Shown here in pieces: positions 24,115 to 37,756 of a stretch of DNA of 64,000 nucleotides. Origin of the DNA: Tretioscincus oriximinensis (taxonomy: Eukaryota; Chordata; Lepidosauria; Squamata; Gymnophthalmidae); assembly GCA_022410635.1 (NCBI GenBank), contig JAJVDF010000507.1, positions 124,001 through 188,000 on the forward strand, given 5' to 3'. Numbering within the stretch: the first letter of the stretch is position 1; the number at the start of each line of letters is the position of its first letter. The translations under genes and the position numbers were made by a program. The notes under the pieces were generated by a model that searched no databases, was not told the origin of the DNA, and saw only the letters and a program-made list of their open reading frames with translations.

Positions 24115-26430
24115 AAAGTAAAATAAAAATATATTAAGAATGAAGGTAGACAGCCAGCTGGGGGAAGNNGGCTTCCCAGTGTTTTACACTGAGTGTCAGA
24201 TGTATGACCATCTACTTGCTGGTGAGAAGTCGTGGGAGTGTGTTCAGTGCAAGGAGCTCCTGGCTCTCAGGGAAAGTGTTTCCTCCCTTGAGGCCAAAGT
24301 TGCTGACCTGGAGAAGCAGAGAGACAGAAATAGGCATCAGGATGAGACCTCCAGGGATGCAGTAGGAGCATCCCACTCCCAGGAGTGCAGCCCTTCAGCT
24401 ACCATGGAAAATGGGGGTCTCAGGCAGAGAAGAGGGACAGCTTCCCTCAGTGGGGACCCCTTCCTTAGAAGATGTGTCGGTATCCTCTTTCACCAAGGAT
24501 AGTCCTCCANGGGTGGAAGGAGTGGGTCTTCTTGTAGTGGGCGATTTGCTTGTTAGACATATAGAGAGAAGGGTGTGTGATAGGCATGCTGACCGAATGG
24601 TAACTTGCCTGCCAGATGCCAAGGTTGCAGATATCGCGTTACATCTAGATAGGCTGTTAGACAGTGCTGGGGTGGAGCCAGGTGTTGCGGTACATGCTGG
24701 TACTAACAACATTGGAAGAGCCATGCAGGGAGTCTTGGAAGCAAAATTTAGGTTGCTAGGTAGAAGATTGAAATCCAGGAGCTCCAAGGTAGCGTTTTCT
24801 GAAATACTACCTGTTCCACACACAGGACCAGCTAGACAGACAGAGATTAGAAGCTTCAATGCGTGCATGAGGCTGTGGTGTCATGAGGATGGATTTAGAT
24901 TTGTCAGGAACTGGGGGACATTTTGGGACAGGCCATACCTGTACAACAGGGATGGGTTGCATTTGAACCAAGATGGAACCAGACCCTTCAGTTTAACATC
25001 AGTTCCAGGTAAAGTGNTGGGAACCACAATTAAGGACAAAATTACTAAACACATGGAGAAGNATGCATTGTTGAATGAAACTCAGCATAGCTTCTGCAAA
25101 GGTAAATCGTGTCTTACTAACTTACTAGAATTCTTTTAGAGTGTTAACAAAAAGTGTAGATAAAAGTTGATATTGTCCATCTAGATTTTCAAAAGGCTTT
25201 TGATAAAGTCCTTCATCAAAGGCTCCTAAAAAAGCTCCACACTCATGGTATAAGAGGACAGACTTTGTCCTGGATTGGAAACTGGCTAAAAGATAGAAAC
25301 AGAGGGTAGTAACAAATGGACAGTTCTCTGAATGGAAAGAGGTAAGAAGTGGAGTACCCCAGGGGTCTGTACTGGGACCTTTGCTTTTCTATAGATTAAT
25401 AAACTATTTGGATGCTGAGGTAAATAGTGAAGTAGCCAGGTTCGTTGGCGACACTAAACTGTTCAGGGTAGTGAAAACTGTAAACGATTGTAAGACACTT
25501 CAGAGTGATCTATTGAAATTGGGTGAGTGGGCATCAAAGTGGCAAATGCACTTCAATTTAAGCAAGTGCAATGTCATGCACATTGGGGTAAAGAACCCCA
25601 ACTACTCCTTCCACCTGATGGGAACCAAGCTTTCTGTGACCAAGCAAGAAAAGGATCTTGGGGTGTTGGTAGACAGTTCAATGAAGATGTCAACAGTGTG
25701 CAGCAGCAGCAGCAAAAAAGGCAAATATCCATGTTGGGGATAATTAGGAAAGGAATAAAAAACAAGTCAGTAAATGTTGTTGTGCCTCTTTATAAATCTG
25801 TGATGAGGCCACGTTTGGAATACTGTGTTCAATTTGGGCCATCACATCTCAAGAGGGATATTGTGGAACTAGAGAAGTTGCAGAAAAGGGCAACAAGAAT
25901 GATCAAGGGTCTGGAGTACNTGCCTTATGAAGTCAGGTTCCAACTTCTGGACCTCTTCAGCCTTGAAAGGCGATGTTTGAGAGGTGATCTGATTGAAGTG
26001 TACAAAATCATGCATGGGATGGATAGGGTGAATAGAGAGAAAATGTTTTATCACACAACACTAGGACCAGAGGGCACTCCTTGAAACTGATGGGCAGAAA
26101 AGTGAGAACAGACAAAGGAAAGTATTTTTTCAACTAGAGGGTCATCGGCCTGTGGAAGTTACTTCCTGAAGAGGTGGTTGTAGCTAACAGGTTGGATAGC
26201 TTCAAGACAGGACTAGATGGGTTTATGGATACCAAGGGTATAAGTGGGTACTAGGATGGATGTCTGGATGGAGCAACAGGCAGGACTCCTGAAATACCAT
26301 TTGCATGGAGTNACGAACAGGTGCATATTTTACTTTCCTNTGTTCAGATTGCCCAGATGCATCTAGTGGGCTTCTCTGTGAGACAGAATGCTGGACTAGA
26401 TGGGTTGATGGCTCTTCTTATGTTCTTAAT
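24115..26430 (+). mobile_element. CR1 LINE with ORF1 (esterase) and partial RT, inserted in DIRS
   Basis: The region 24140-24980 encodes CR1 ORF1: a Cys-rich start (ECQMYDHL, then WECVQCKELL), a short coiled-coil-like part (SLEAKVADLEKQRD), then an SGNH-esterase-like domain. The blocks seen are LLVVGDLLVRH, VHAGTNNIG and DGLHLNQDGT. At about 24980 the frame passes directly into RT sequence (SLTSVPGKV, then SFCKGKSCLTNLLEFF), so most of ORF2 including the endonuclease is deleted. RT motif C reads FVGD instead of FADD. The 3' end, CTTCTTATGTTCTTA, is at 26414-26428. Confidence 0.9.
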
Positions 26431-29400
26431 TGCAATTTTTTTACTGATGAAGAATTGGACACCCTTACAGAACATCACAAGGAGTCTCAGCAACAATCAT
26501 CCATCGTTAGACTTTTTCATATGGACAAGTACTGTAAGATTCTTCCTAGAATGCAAGCCTCTCTCAACCTCAAACCAGCAAAAGGGGAGACTTCTGATGT
26601 TGCTGATCCTCTGCTAGCCACTACTTCCAGCTAGCTGTCGGTGCATTTTCTTCCTTCCTACCTTTAGACTATCATGACTGAATGGAAGAAACCCACTCAG
26701 GCAGTTAGACTCCCACCTACTTCCAGGAAAATTTCACCAGGGACATGGGAATCCCGGATTTGTGGAAGGTTCTGCTCGTGGATGCACCTGTGTATGCTCT
26801 GATCTCGCAGGCAGNGGCACCTAAACTGGGTGACACAACCCTAAAGGACCAAGCGAAGAAAATCGAACTGCTCCTCAAGAAAGAATTTGAGTTATCCTCA
26901 TCNGCTGCTCGCTCTCCAGCTCATCCCTTTTTGCACTTGTGGCTTTCAAGTGGTCTGAAGCCCTGATCTCATCTGGGGTCATCCCTCAACAAGTCCTTCA
27001 TCCACTCCAGTATATCCAGAAGGTCCTGGCCCTAGTGGCAGATGCCGCTCTGGATTCCATGCTACTGAAAACTAAGGCTATGGCNGCCAATACCGCTGCT
27101 AGATGTACCTTGTGGCTTAAATTCTGGAATGTGGATACCACGTCAAAATCTAACCTGACTTCAGCTCCCTGAGGAGGCCCTGAAGGACATCCATATTGAA
27201 TCCAAGGGTAAGAAGAAAGTAATTCCATCTCACCCTATCACTCCCTCGTCATCTTCGGCCAACAAGGACAAACGTTACTCCTCCTTCCACAAAGGTTATG
27301 TGTATTCCCGCCCTTATTTCCCTGCTAACAGGCACCAGCATCCCTACAACTTCCTGCCTAGGAACAANTGGAATCGTCCCAAGTTCCAAGGGTCTCAGCC
27401 AAGATAACAACAGGGCAGTAGTGGTCGGGGCCACACCTTCCATCCTCTGAAAAAGGACTGAGGAGTGGTATCCGGATACCACCTCTCAAGTTGGGGGCTC
27501 CTCCCACTGGCAGTTAAAGATCCTTCCCTTTGGCCTCAGTAGTGCCCCCGTCTGTTCTGTAAAACTTTGTACCTCCTGCACCTCAGGGGTCTCAATATTT
27601 CCGAATATTTAGATGACCTTCTCATAGCAGATGACTCTCTGAAAGGAGTACGCTCCATAGCCGATCTACCTATTGATATCCTCCAGAGTCATGGATTCAT
27701 AATCAACTGGGAGAAAAGCTCTTTAGAAACCTTGGATCATTTGGGGATTTGGGTTGACACCATGGAGGGTACGGTTGTCCCAGATCTGAACAGATCCAGG
27801 GATCTTGTATCTAGAGCACACCTTTGCATTGCCCAACCAGAGTCTACCATTGCTAACCTGGCCATTCTACTGTGAAAGATGGTTTCGGTATATGATCTGG
27901 TTCCCTGAGCACGTTACCATTCTAGGGGCCTCCAATGGTTCCTTTTACCCTTTACTAGGATTATTGCACTAAAACTACATAGATCTGTGTCCTTACCCCA
28001 AGAACACTCTGTTTCCCTCCAGTGGTGNGCAGAGATTGATCATCTTCAGGTTGGCTGTCCCCTAGCCCCTCTGGAGCATATGGTAGTTACCACTGATATC
28101 AGCCTGGGAGGAAGGCTGGGGGGGGGGCACTCTTCATGAAGGACTGCCCAAGGGGTTTGGTCTCAGGAGGATAGANGCCACTCCATCAACTGGCTGGAGC
28201 TAAAAGCCATTTTTCTATCACTTCAGTCCTTTNATTCTCTACAGGACCCATGTCTTAGTTCACACTGACAATGCCACGGCCAAGGCCCATATCACCAGAC
28301 AAGGGGGCTCTAGGTTCAAATCGTTGATTCTCTTGTCTTCAGAAATTTTGCAATGGGCCGAAACCAATCTACTATCATTATCTGCTCTTCATATACAGGG
28401 TGTACTCAATGTCACAGCAGATGCCCTGATTTGAAGAGCCTTACTGGCAGCAGAGTGGGCACTCAACAGGGAGTCCTTCATACAGTTCAATTAAACTTGG
28501 GGGGTACCAGTGATGGATTTATTTGCTTCCCACAACAATTGTCAGGTCCCCAGGTTCCTATCCAGGTATCCTTAGGATGGAACGGAGGGGATAGATGCAC
28601 TCTCACAACCATGGCCACAAGGTCTACTGTATGCATTTTCCCCACCCCCCATTCTGCCTCATTTTCTGGCCCGGTTACAACATTGGCCTTCAACAGTTAT
28701 TTTAATAGCACCCTTTTGTCACCACAGACCTTGGTTTCCGGCCATCAATCACATGAAGATAGACAGGCCTTTTCATTTGCCATTCAGAGAAAACCTGCTC
28801 GTACAAGTGGGGGTCCACCATCCTGACCCACGGTGGCTTTGTCTGACTGCGTGGCTGGTCAGAGGGAACGCTACGCCACGCTAGGTTATCCGTTGGGAGT
28901 CACTAATACCCTTTTTAAGGATAAGAGAGACTCGACCTTAAGGATATACAGTGCTACATGGAAGGCTTTCTGTTCTTGGGCTAGACTAAATAGGGTCAAC
29001 CCTTTTGGCCCCAGTCTGGAGGATATCCTGTCTTTTCATCACCGGGGGTGGATTTGTGCTTGAAGTATAATACTCTTAAATGACATGTAGTGGCCCTTGC
29101 CTCTGTCTTGGATATAGGGGTTGACTGTCCCTTATCTTACTTAGGTCCTGTGAAGCATAGGGTACCCTTCTGGCCCTTGCACACAGTATTAAAGGTGCTG
29201 ACGGGGGGGCTTTCGAGCCCCTGGAGTAAGCCTCATTACTTCNCCTCACTTATAAAATTGTTTTTCTGATCGCCATAGTGAGCACAAAGCGGTTTCTCAT
29301 TTAGCGGCCCTGTCNCTTCATCCTCAATGCTGTTCTATTAATAAGGATACAATCATCCTTCACTTATCTCCAGATTTCAAGACTAAAGTAGACTGTCCCC

Positions 29401-29904
29401 TCCATAGGAATAGGGAACTTAACATTCCTCTTTTTTTGTCCGAATCCTGAAACCTCTCTTGAGAGAGATATTAGCACACATTGGATGTAAGGAGGGCCCT
29501 TCTGTGCTATATTAAGAGGTCTGCTAAATTTAGATAGGCGGAATCCCTCTACACCCTTTTTCACCCCATTAAAAGGGGCAGAGGGCTTCCACTCAGACTT
29601 TAGCATCCTGGGTCACAGGTTGTATTAAAATGGCCTACTCTCTTCAAGGTAAAACTCCTCCTGGTGGCATTTGTCTACATTCTACTAGGTCTGCAGCTAT
29701 TTCCTGGGTATTTTTCAATAAGGCGTCTGGAGGTCATTTGTTTGGCGGCAACCTGATCTAACCCTTCCATGTTTACCCGCCATTATAAATTGGATATACT
29801 CAGATCTGGAAGGGCATCTATGGGCAGGGTGGTTCTTCAACATATTTTAGTGGACTGTCCCTAGTTCCCACCTAATCTCTATTNTTTTGGGATGCTTTGG
29901 TACG

Positions 29905-30000
29905 TCCCATTGTTAAGGCTTCTCTTCCCTACTCCATCCTCTGAGAAAGGAACACTGGTCTTACTGTGAGGTGGTGTTCTAGAGGATGGAGAGGGAAGAA
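29905..30000. repeat. DIRS internal complementary region
   Basis: The left half (29915-29947) is the reverse complement of the element's left end at 22557-22585. The right half (29948-29999) is the reverse complement of its right end at 30314-30365, about 90% by eye. The two halves also pair with each other as a hairpin. In DIRS elements this region is thought to align the two ends during formation of the circular DNA. Confidence 0.85.
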
Positions 30001-30289
30001 ATGCTGCCCCTCCCATCACTAGGGAGATTTGGACAGTACTTTGGAGTGGTGGTTACTTCTTATTGTGTTTGTACATTTCCTGCTGTTTAATGTTGTTGTT
30101 CTCTGTTAAAACTCCTTTATTAAACATGATTGAAACTAATCATTCTTCATGCCTAGTTTTTTCTTTACTTGTGGGTACCTTTTTGAAGTGCTTACTTTAT
30201 TGGGCTTCAGAAATGACTGGGGGGCAGCCCTATCACAAGGGCTTTTAAGCACTGGGTGGTACCATCTGTCACTTCCTGCAGGAGGGGTT

Positions 30290-30365
30290 GGAACAACCCA
30301 TTGTCAAGGCATCTCTTCCCTCTCCATTCTCTAGAACACCACCTCACGCTAAGACTGGTATTCCT
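30290..30365. repeat. DIRS right terminal inverted repeat
   Basis: TGTCAAGGCATCTCTTCCCT and the following CTCCATTCTCTAGAAC are the inverted counterpart of 22557-22600. A further 28 or so bases up to GGTATTCCT are found in the internal complementary region but not at the left end. That matches the longer right repeat known from DIRS elements. Confidence 0.8.
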
Positions 30366-30384
30366 GTTTTGGGCAGAGATGANT

Positions 30385-30520
30385 GTACCAGAAAAAATAT
30401 AAGATAGCAATGGATGAAGTAGGAAAATGGTGGAGGGGTGGATACAAGGGTTGAGGGATGCATGGGTGGAGAGAGTGGGTAGAGGGTGGGAGGGATGGAG
30501 AAAGGAAAGGAGGAGTGGAG
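30385..30520 (+). repeat. Purine-rich (GGAGAG/GGGTGGA) tract
   Basis: A/G-rich low-complexity sequence directly after the DIRS right end; no gene. Confidence 0.8.
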
Positions 30521-31060
30521 AGAGTGGTAAACCCTTTTCAACTAGTAATATATTATAAAATTTTATACAGTGTGTAAATAGAAAAAAGGCCCTTAGCAAT
30601 ACTCTAAATAGACAAGACTGTAGAATTAAGTACTAAGGAATATTCAGAATATTATACCAGCAGGAAAGGTAACAGAGAAAATAAGTGTTTTCTAATATTC
30701 ATAAAGATATGTAGAACCAGGGGTTCTTTAATATCATGCTAGAAAGAGATCCTTTTACAATGCAGGATACTATATGCATTGCAAATGTATTTTCAGTGAA
30801 CTAGAAAGAAGCTTNTTCTTTTTCAAGGATCAAAACTTCAGGGGGAAATTAAGTGCGCAGAACTCTGCACAACATTTTTACCCTGAATGTCACATTTCAC
30901 TAGACACATTTTGAAGTGCAATGAATCATGTTTTAATAGAATGATAGTAGAATATTGTACTAGAGGTGAATTTTAAAAATCTGCAGTTAACTTTTTCTGC
31001 TTATGTTTTTGTCTTCTGGCTTAAAAAAAATAATAATATATATGTATGTTGTTTTTATAG

Positions 31061-31189
<129 letters not shown>

Positions 31190-33524
31190 TGAAATCATTT
31201 AAAAAAAAATAGTTCTATGTGAAAATTGAGACGAAAAGCCTTTTTACTTACAGTAGAAATAGCTACAATGCAAATTGCTTTTACAGCTATTTAGTAATTA
31301 CTATGTACTGAATTATCTGAAGTGTTAATTTAGTAGTGGCATTTTATGATGGTGGTAGTTCATTTTAATTCTAGTACTATAATCCCAGTTGACTGTTTAG
31401 AAATTTAGCAATTCCTAAACACTTTTGAGTTTCCACTGTGCAAACTGTGTTTTCCATTCCTTATATGCTTACAGATATCTAGATTCTGTGTGTCAAGAAA
31501 ATTTAGTTATGCCTGTGTCAGTCTGTTAGCAAATGATTGTGATAATTTTCCTGNATAGATCTGAATATCACTTTGAACTATGCAGCTATTTTAAAATAAT
31601 TTTAACTTGGCAAAATTGTTGGTTCCATGTTTTCTGTGAATCACAACTACCTTTCTAATCTAAGTTGTTCTTGTAGTTTTAACCTCTTTATTGGTTACTA
31701 CATAATATTTCAGGCACTGTTGAGTTTTTAATATATCTACTTCATACAATCATCAGGTGTAGGGTATGATAGAAGTGTAAATAAATGAATAAAAATAATC
31801 CTTTATCCCAATTTCTCATAATTCTATGTTGTTAATGTAGCTTCATTCTAAAGAGAATGCTAATATAATCAGAGAGTTTAGACATTCATTCCATTGTCTT
31901 ACTTGCTTGTTTCAATTATTTAATATTAATTAATGCTAATATTACATTAGTATTTGTAATTTATCTAAGTTTTAGATGCTTAGACAAAGCAATCACACAA
32001 AACATGGATGAAAAAGGGCTTTGGACTTTTTGTTTTTCTTTTCTCTAGTGATTAGAGCTCTTGTGTAGGCAGAACATGGAAATAGGTTAGGNTGATCTGG
32101 ATCTTTAATCATAATGGGTGTTAGGTCTGAAAAATGGAGTACCTTGGTACCAACTGCATGAAGATTTTTGTTTGGCACCTGGGCAGCCAATGTTTGAGAA
32201 CACTAGAACCTATGCTGTTTCCTTTCCAAGGCAGAGGGAAACTATCAAAGTCCTGGATAGTCACATCAACTTCAGTTGTCTGTATTTGATGTTCCTTGGG
32301 AAAGAGAATACCAAAGAAGCATCTCCTCTTTAGCACATTATATCAATCGGACNGTCCTTGTTTATGTGGTCTTCATCCATGAAAGAAGTTGTTAATAAAC
32401 ATATGCANATGACTAAGGCTTGTGTACCTGGTTTGTCATTAGATTAATTAGGAGGGAGCCAAGTGCCTGACATGAGGAAGAGTTTTAATATGTCTGTATG
32501 TCAAGTGTGGTAGCTTTGTGTTCTAAAAACTGAAGTCTTGAACATAAGCTTCAAATAAACTACTCAAATGATGCCCACTTGCTTTATACATAATATTATC
32601 TTAATGGAATAGAGCTCTCAACAACAATGGGACTGTGTGAAAAATTCATACAAATCTAATGCCTTTTAGGAAATAAATCCATTCTCTGAAAAGTACACTT
32701 AGGTTACAGTTATTTGATCTTTATTCTGCTTCTGTTATTGTTTCTGTTCTCACCAGCCAGTAGTGAGCTACTCCATTCAATAAAATATTCCTTTAAAATA
32801 AGTATAGCATCCACAGTTGAAAAAATTGACTGATATTCATGAGAATTACATACATGGAGAGTACAATTTGCTAATCCAAAGATTTTGACTATACCTTTAA
32901 AGGTACATTTTAAAAACATATCTTATACATCAAGAGAATCCCATAGTGACTTGAACTTTTAATATAGGTTTAATAAAACAAANAGAGCAGTATAAAATAG
33001 ATAGTGGATTTAGAACATACTGTATATGGAAAGCATAAAAGCATGAGAACAATTATTATGAGCCTGGATGATCTTTTGGTATTTTTGTACGTAAGAAATG
33101 ATTGGCTGAAGTAGACTCATTCTTGTCTAGCTCCATGTTCTTACATCCTGAAGGAAGGACATAAATATATAACTATTATCATGTAAATTACTTCACTAAA
33201 CTCACAAGTGTGCCAGAAGAGGGACCTTGAGTTCATAATTGAAGTAATCCAGTCACAAGAACCTGTAACTCTTTATGCCCATGTCCTCTAAGAATTTGTC
33301 CAAACCTCTTTTTGAAGCCATTTCATTTGGTGGCCAACCTACTCCTTTTGTTCACTTTTTGTGGCATTTTTAATCCAAGTGCCAGTTCCACTGAATGATT
33401 TCTAATTCTTGACTTTGGGAAATTTTGCCTCATCAACATGATGCACACATTTATCCATAAGCTACATTATGAATATCATTGTACATGTCTATCACGTACA
33501 TGTACGTTTATCTCATTCTCCTGT

Positions 33525-33735
33525 GGTATGGATGTCTGGACGTTGCCTCCGGGATCGAGCAACAGGCAGGACTCCTGAAATACCATTTGCTGGGAGTCAC
33601 GAACAGGTGCATATTTTGCTTTCCTCGGTTCAGACTTCCCAGGCGCATCTGGTGGGCCTCGGACACAGAATGCTGGACTGGATGGGCTGTGGCTTGATCC
33701 AGTATGGCTCTTCTTAGGTTCTTAGATTCTTATGT
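33525..33735 (+). mobile_element. CR1 LINE 3' end, plus strand
   Basis: GGATGTCTGGACGTTGCCTC through AACAGGCAGGACTCCTGAAA to the CTTCTTAGGTTCTTA terminus matches the other CR1 3' ends in the window. It is truncated on the left. Confidence 0.9.
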
Positions 33736-35022
33736 ACTTCATTTTGCCTGCCTAACGTGAATTATAGTCCAAAATGTTGGGAATCATCCAAATATTATTT
33801 TTGCAAAAGAAAATAGGGATATAATTACAACAATGTTGTTGTGAGACAGTGTTATCAGTGTNATTAAAGCGCTTGTTTTCATCTCCTGAAACTAAAACTG
33901 TTTCATCCCCTGAAACTAAAACTCATTGTATCATGAACTCTACATTCCATTGATTATAGTGTATTTTAAATCTGATGAAACCTTACAATACAGGTCTAAC
34001 ATTTGCACCCGATATTGAAAACCCAAAGTTTCCTAGGCAAATCACTTTTAATTCCCTGCTTCTAGGGTGACTCTGCAATGTCTGGAATAATGGAGCAAGT
34101 TGCATACAAGGAACCTTCCTGTAATCTAAGAAAAGCCCTGTGTTTGGAATAGAGGCTCCTAGTATACCCCCAGAAATTAACAAACTCTCATTCCAAATGT
34201 AATTAACTTCTACCAGATATACTATATATGACAGCTGTTCAGGAACAACAAAAATACTCACCATCATCATCAGTTTTAAGCCAGGTTTTGANCATTCTGG
34301 CTCACCATGCTCTCATTGGCCATTATACATCATAAAGAAGCAAAGTCAAGATCAGCTGCTCTATGAGCTTGGTAGCTTGGTTTGTGTAGCAAAATATTTT
34401 TAAACTTCTTTAACTTCAGTTTGGAATTGGGCATCATTATAAATGGTTCATGTTGAAATCAACGAAATTTAAAACTGCTTATTGGTACATGCAGAGTTTA
34501 ATTAAACTCAAGAGAGATTTGGCGTATATTAATCTTGTTTTAAATTAATCTTTTCCTGGCCTGGGACCCTTGTCAAGTTGCTAGTAGGCGGTCAGACAAA
34601 GACATTAAATTGTTTTGACTGATCGTGTGGTTATTGGATAGCTTCACAACTCTCTAGTTCTTTCAAATCCAAACTACTAAATATAAAACCCCTTTGTGTG
34701 CCCTTTGTATGTGACATAAATCTTAATTAGATATGGCAACCTCTTAACTGTGAAAGGCATAGTGAATGCAGAATCCCTTGCTCTGCAGTTTTAGTATCCC
34801 TTGAATGAGTAAATGTGAGTGCAATTTCACCCTAAATTTGATCATTTTTCAAGATTTCCCTCTGCTTCAAATCTGACTTAGATCATTGCAAACACAGCTA
34901 AATATCTGAAATAATAAAATATTTTNGTGAGTAAGACCCTCTTAAGAAATTTCCAGAGATACTAGATATTGATGACTAAGACATGTAATTCAGTTTTATG
35001 TCACTTTCTTATATATATAAGA

Positions 35023-35067
35023 TTGGCAAAACATATATATATAATGTGTGTGTGTGTGTTTTGCCAA
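35023..35067. repeat. Short palindrome around AT/GT dinucleotide repeats
   Basis: The arms TTGGCAAAAC (35023-35032) and GTTTTGCCAA (35058-35067) flank (AT)n joined to (GT)n. These partly pair as A-C/G-T, so the hairpin stem can extend through the repeat. Confidence 0.75.
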
Positions 35068-36670
35068 ACTTTTGAAATTAATCATCTTNATCTATACATT
35101 ACAACTTCAATATTATTTTAATTGTTTGAATTAGCCATATAATTTAAAAATATATTTTACAAATATTTATAGATTTCTATTTCCTTCAGCCTGATTCCCA
35201 TAATCTCTAACATTTAATCTGCATTACAGGTAAATATTGAGTGTTTATTTCTTTTGCAATACTCCCACTTGCAATCTAAATCTTCCTATACGCATTTCTC
35301 CACAGGGTTAAAAAAAAATCTCTCATTAATAATACTCCATCTTCATCACTACCCACTCCATCTCATACCATGTCTTCATCGCCAGTCTTCCTGCAGTCCT
35401 CAGAGCCAAAGCAGCCAGAACCCAAAAGGTCAATAATTTCCTGTAGCCTATTTACCCTTGCAATGTTGTTGAAACAGAATTGCTTTCAGTTTTAAGTGAA
35501 AATGCCTACATAAATAAGAATAAAAATTCAAATGTAGCACTAAATAAAAGAATGCCAATTATCTAAAAACACCATATTCAGAGATAAAAGAAAAAAAGTT
35601 AATCTAATAATGAAAGTCCTTTCCTCCTGATGAGTAAGAATTTCTGCTCTTTAATGAAGGACACCATTCTACACTTTAGGANGCCCCCTGACACAGTGGC
35701 ACCATGCAGAGTCTTGCCCTGTTTGGGAAGGTCCCAATGGAGGATAGAGGAATAAGGCAGCTTTGAAATAAGGCTGGAAAATAAGACCAGAAATGGGGGA
35801 AGTTTGTTTCTTCCTCCTTTCTGCTTTAGGACCATCCCTAACATGGTGGTATCCTGCACAGCCTTGCTCTGTTCTGCCTGCCCTGAACTTACACACCGGA
35901 TAGTCAGAGCTATTTGTTGATTTACCTGGCTGGGATAATCAGCACATGACAAATTCAAATGGCGTTGGAACTCAGAGGGGTAATACCATTCCTCTGATGC
36001 CCTAGGTGTGCAGGTGCACACCTCAAGATCATACCCACCAAGCTGCCCCTGGTGGATAGTACCTTCTAGGGTTTGCTCCTCCATTTCCTCTTATTTCTTG
36101 GAGCATTTTGCTAATGACTAAATTTTATCTCTGATTCAAGTTGGTTAAAGCTGGCATTTGTNTATATTTCCCCAAAAGACATAGACATATTATGACAGTT
36201 GCCCTGACTACCACATTTGAAAACTAGCCCTGGCATTCAGATGTTGATTGAAACCAGTTTTTGAAGGCCAAGAACTTTCATCCCATCCCTTTGCTGTTTG
36301 TAATTGGGGCTTTTTAGGTAGTAAATCTACTTCTACTGGTGCCTCTTGTTATACTAACAAAAGTGGTCTCCCAAATCATAAGGACATGATATCTGTATGC
36401 TCTGCCTGACAGATCAGTATATCCAAAATAATATGGNATATGGAGGACTATAATTAAAGTTGTAGCTGTGTAATTTTGCAATATTTGGCAAATAAAAGGT
36501 TTAGATTTTTCTGTCTTTCAAAACTGCTAATGTCATCAAAATTTGAGTCTGATGTCAAATAGCATACTAATATTCCTCTCCCTGTGGATATGCATCATTT
36601 GATTTTGCAAACAAGAACCACAAGCATAATTTGAATGTTAATGCCTAACATTATTGTTGAACGTTTTTTC

Positions 36671-36880
36671 TATGTGGAATTATTTTCCTTTCGCGCGTCC
36701 GGTAAAGAAGTGAGAAAATGGCGGCCGGCAGGGTTTTATACCCTCTGTCGCCAGGAAGCCGCGTCATCTCCTCGCACCCGTTTCCGGGCAGCGAGAAGGA
36801 GACGGCCTCCTAGACCGTCTCCTCCTTCCTCCTCGTCAACTTGTCGCGCCGCCGCAATTGCGGCTCCAGCCGATTTGTTG
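36671..36880. other. GC-rich, CpG-dense patch just upstream of an exon
   Basis: About 200 bases rich in CpG contain AAAATGGCGGC (36715-36725), the consensus YY1 site, an ETS-type TTCCGG near 36782, a small GAGACGG/CCGTCTC hairpin (36789-36814) and GCCGCCGC. No convincing coding frame is present. It could be a small CpG-island promoter or the 5' part of a retroposon whose tail is the TAA repeat that follows. Confidence 0.65.
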
Positions 36881-37456
<576 letters not shown>

Positions 37457-37756
37457 NTGGAGAAAGGAATAGTCTCTCCATCTTGTAAGAGAGTACGGTT
37501 ATTTATTGTCTTTTTAAAAATACATTAATATCATTAATACATTAATAAATAATTTTCATTTATTACAACCGTCTTTGTTTATAGAGAAAAACACTACACT
37601 CCTTTTNCCATAAGAATCTCTCCATTCTTGTGTTATTATATTGTACCAGTTTTTTCCATTTTTTATATCTTGTTTTGTTAATATCCCATTGTAAATAAAT
37701 CTTCATTGTCTTAAGTAATCCTTGGGAGTCCTATTTGGACTAGACATTTGGAATTC

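Larger units (their letters stand above)
26430..30365 (+). mobile_element. DIRS-type retrotransposon, RT/RNase H/tyrosine recombinase part and right end
   Basis: The domains lie in order across many stops and frameshifts. A gag-like tail is at 26740-27420. A shortened reverse transcriptase at about 27520-27880 has LPFGLSSAP and the catalytic YLDD at 27606-27617. RNase H at about 28050-28440 has VVTTDIS, NWLELKAIF and VHTDNATAKAHITRQGG. A tyrosine recombinase at about 28915-29800 has STLRIYSATWKAFCSW, the HSTR box (29678-29689) and a candidate catalytic Tyr in FTRHYKLD (29784-29786). The internal complementary region (29905-30000) and the right inverted end (about 30290-30365) follow. DIRS elements integrate through the recombinase instead of an integrase. 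This copy is dead. Confidence 0.88.

Noticed and set aside
24140..25139. A host gene with an esterase-like domain
   Set aside because: The Cys-rich start, GTNN and DGLHLN blocks and the adjoining RT identify CR1 ORF1.
28353..28826. A 157-codon frame that might be a host gene
   Set aside because: It is a shifted frame over the DIRS RNase H region; the correct frame beside it gives VHTDNATAKAHI and TADA-like RNase H blocks.
22557..30365. Gypsy or retroviral identity for the large element
   Set aside because: There is no aspartic protease or DDE integrase. The RNase H is followed by a tyrosine recombinase with HSTR and a C-terminal Tyr, and the ends are inverted with an internal complement.
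35599..36084. A 161-codon minus-strand frame
   Set aside because: No recognised domain, no splice signals or flanking exons, one N-containing codon, and average intron composition. Chance cannot be excluded and nothing supports a gene.
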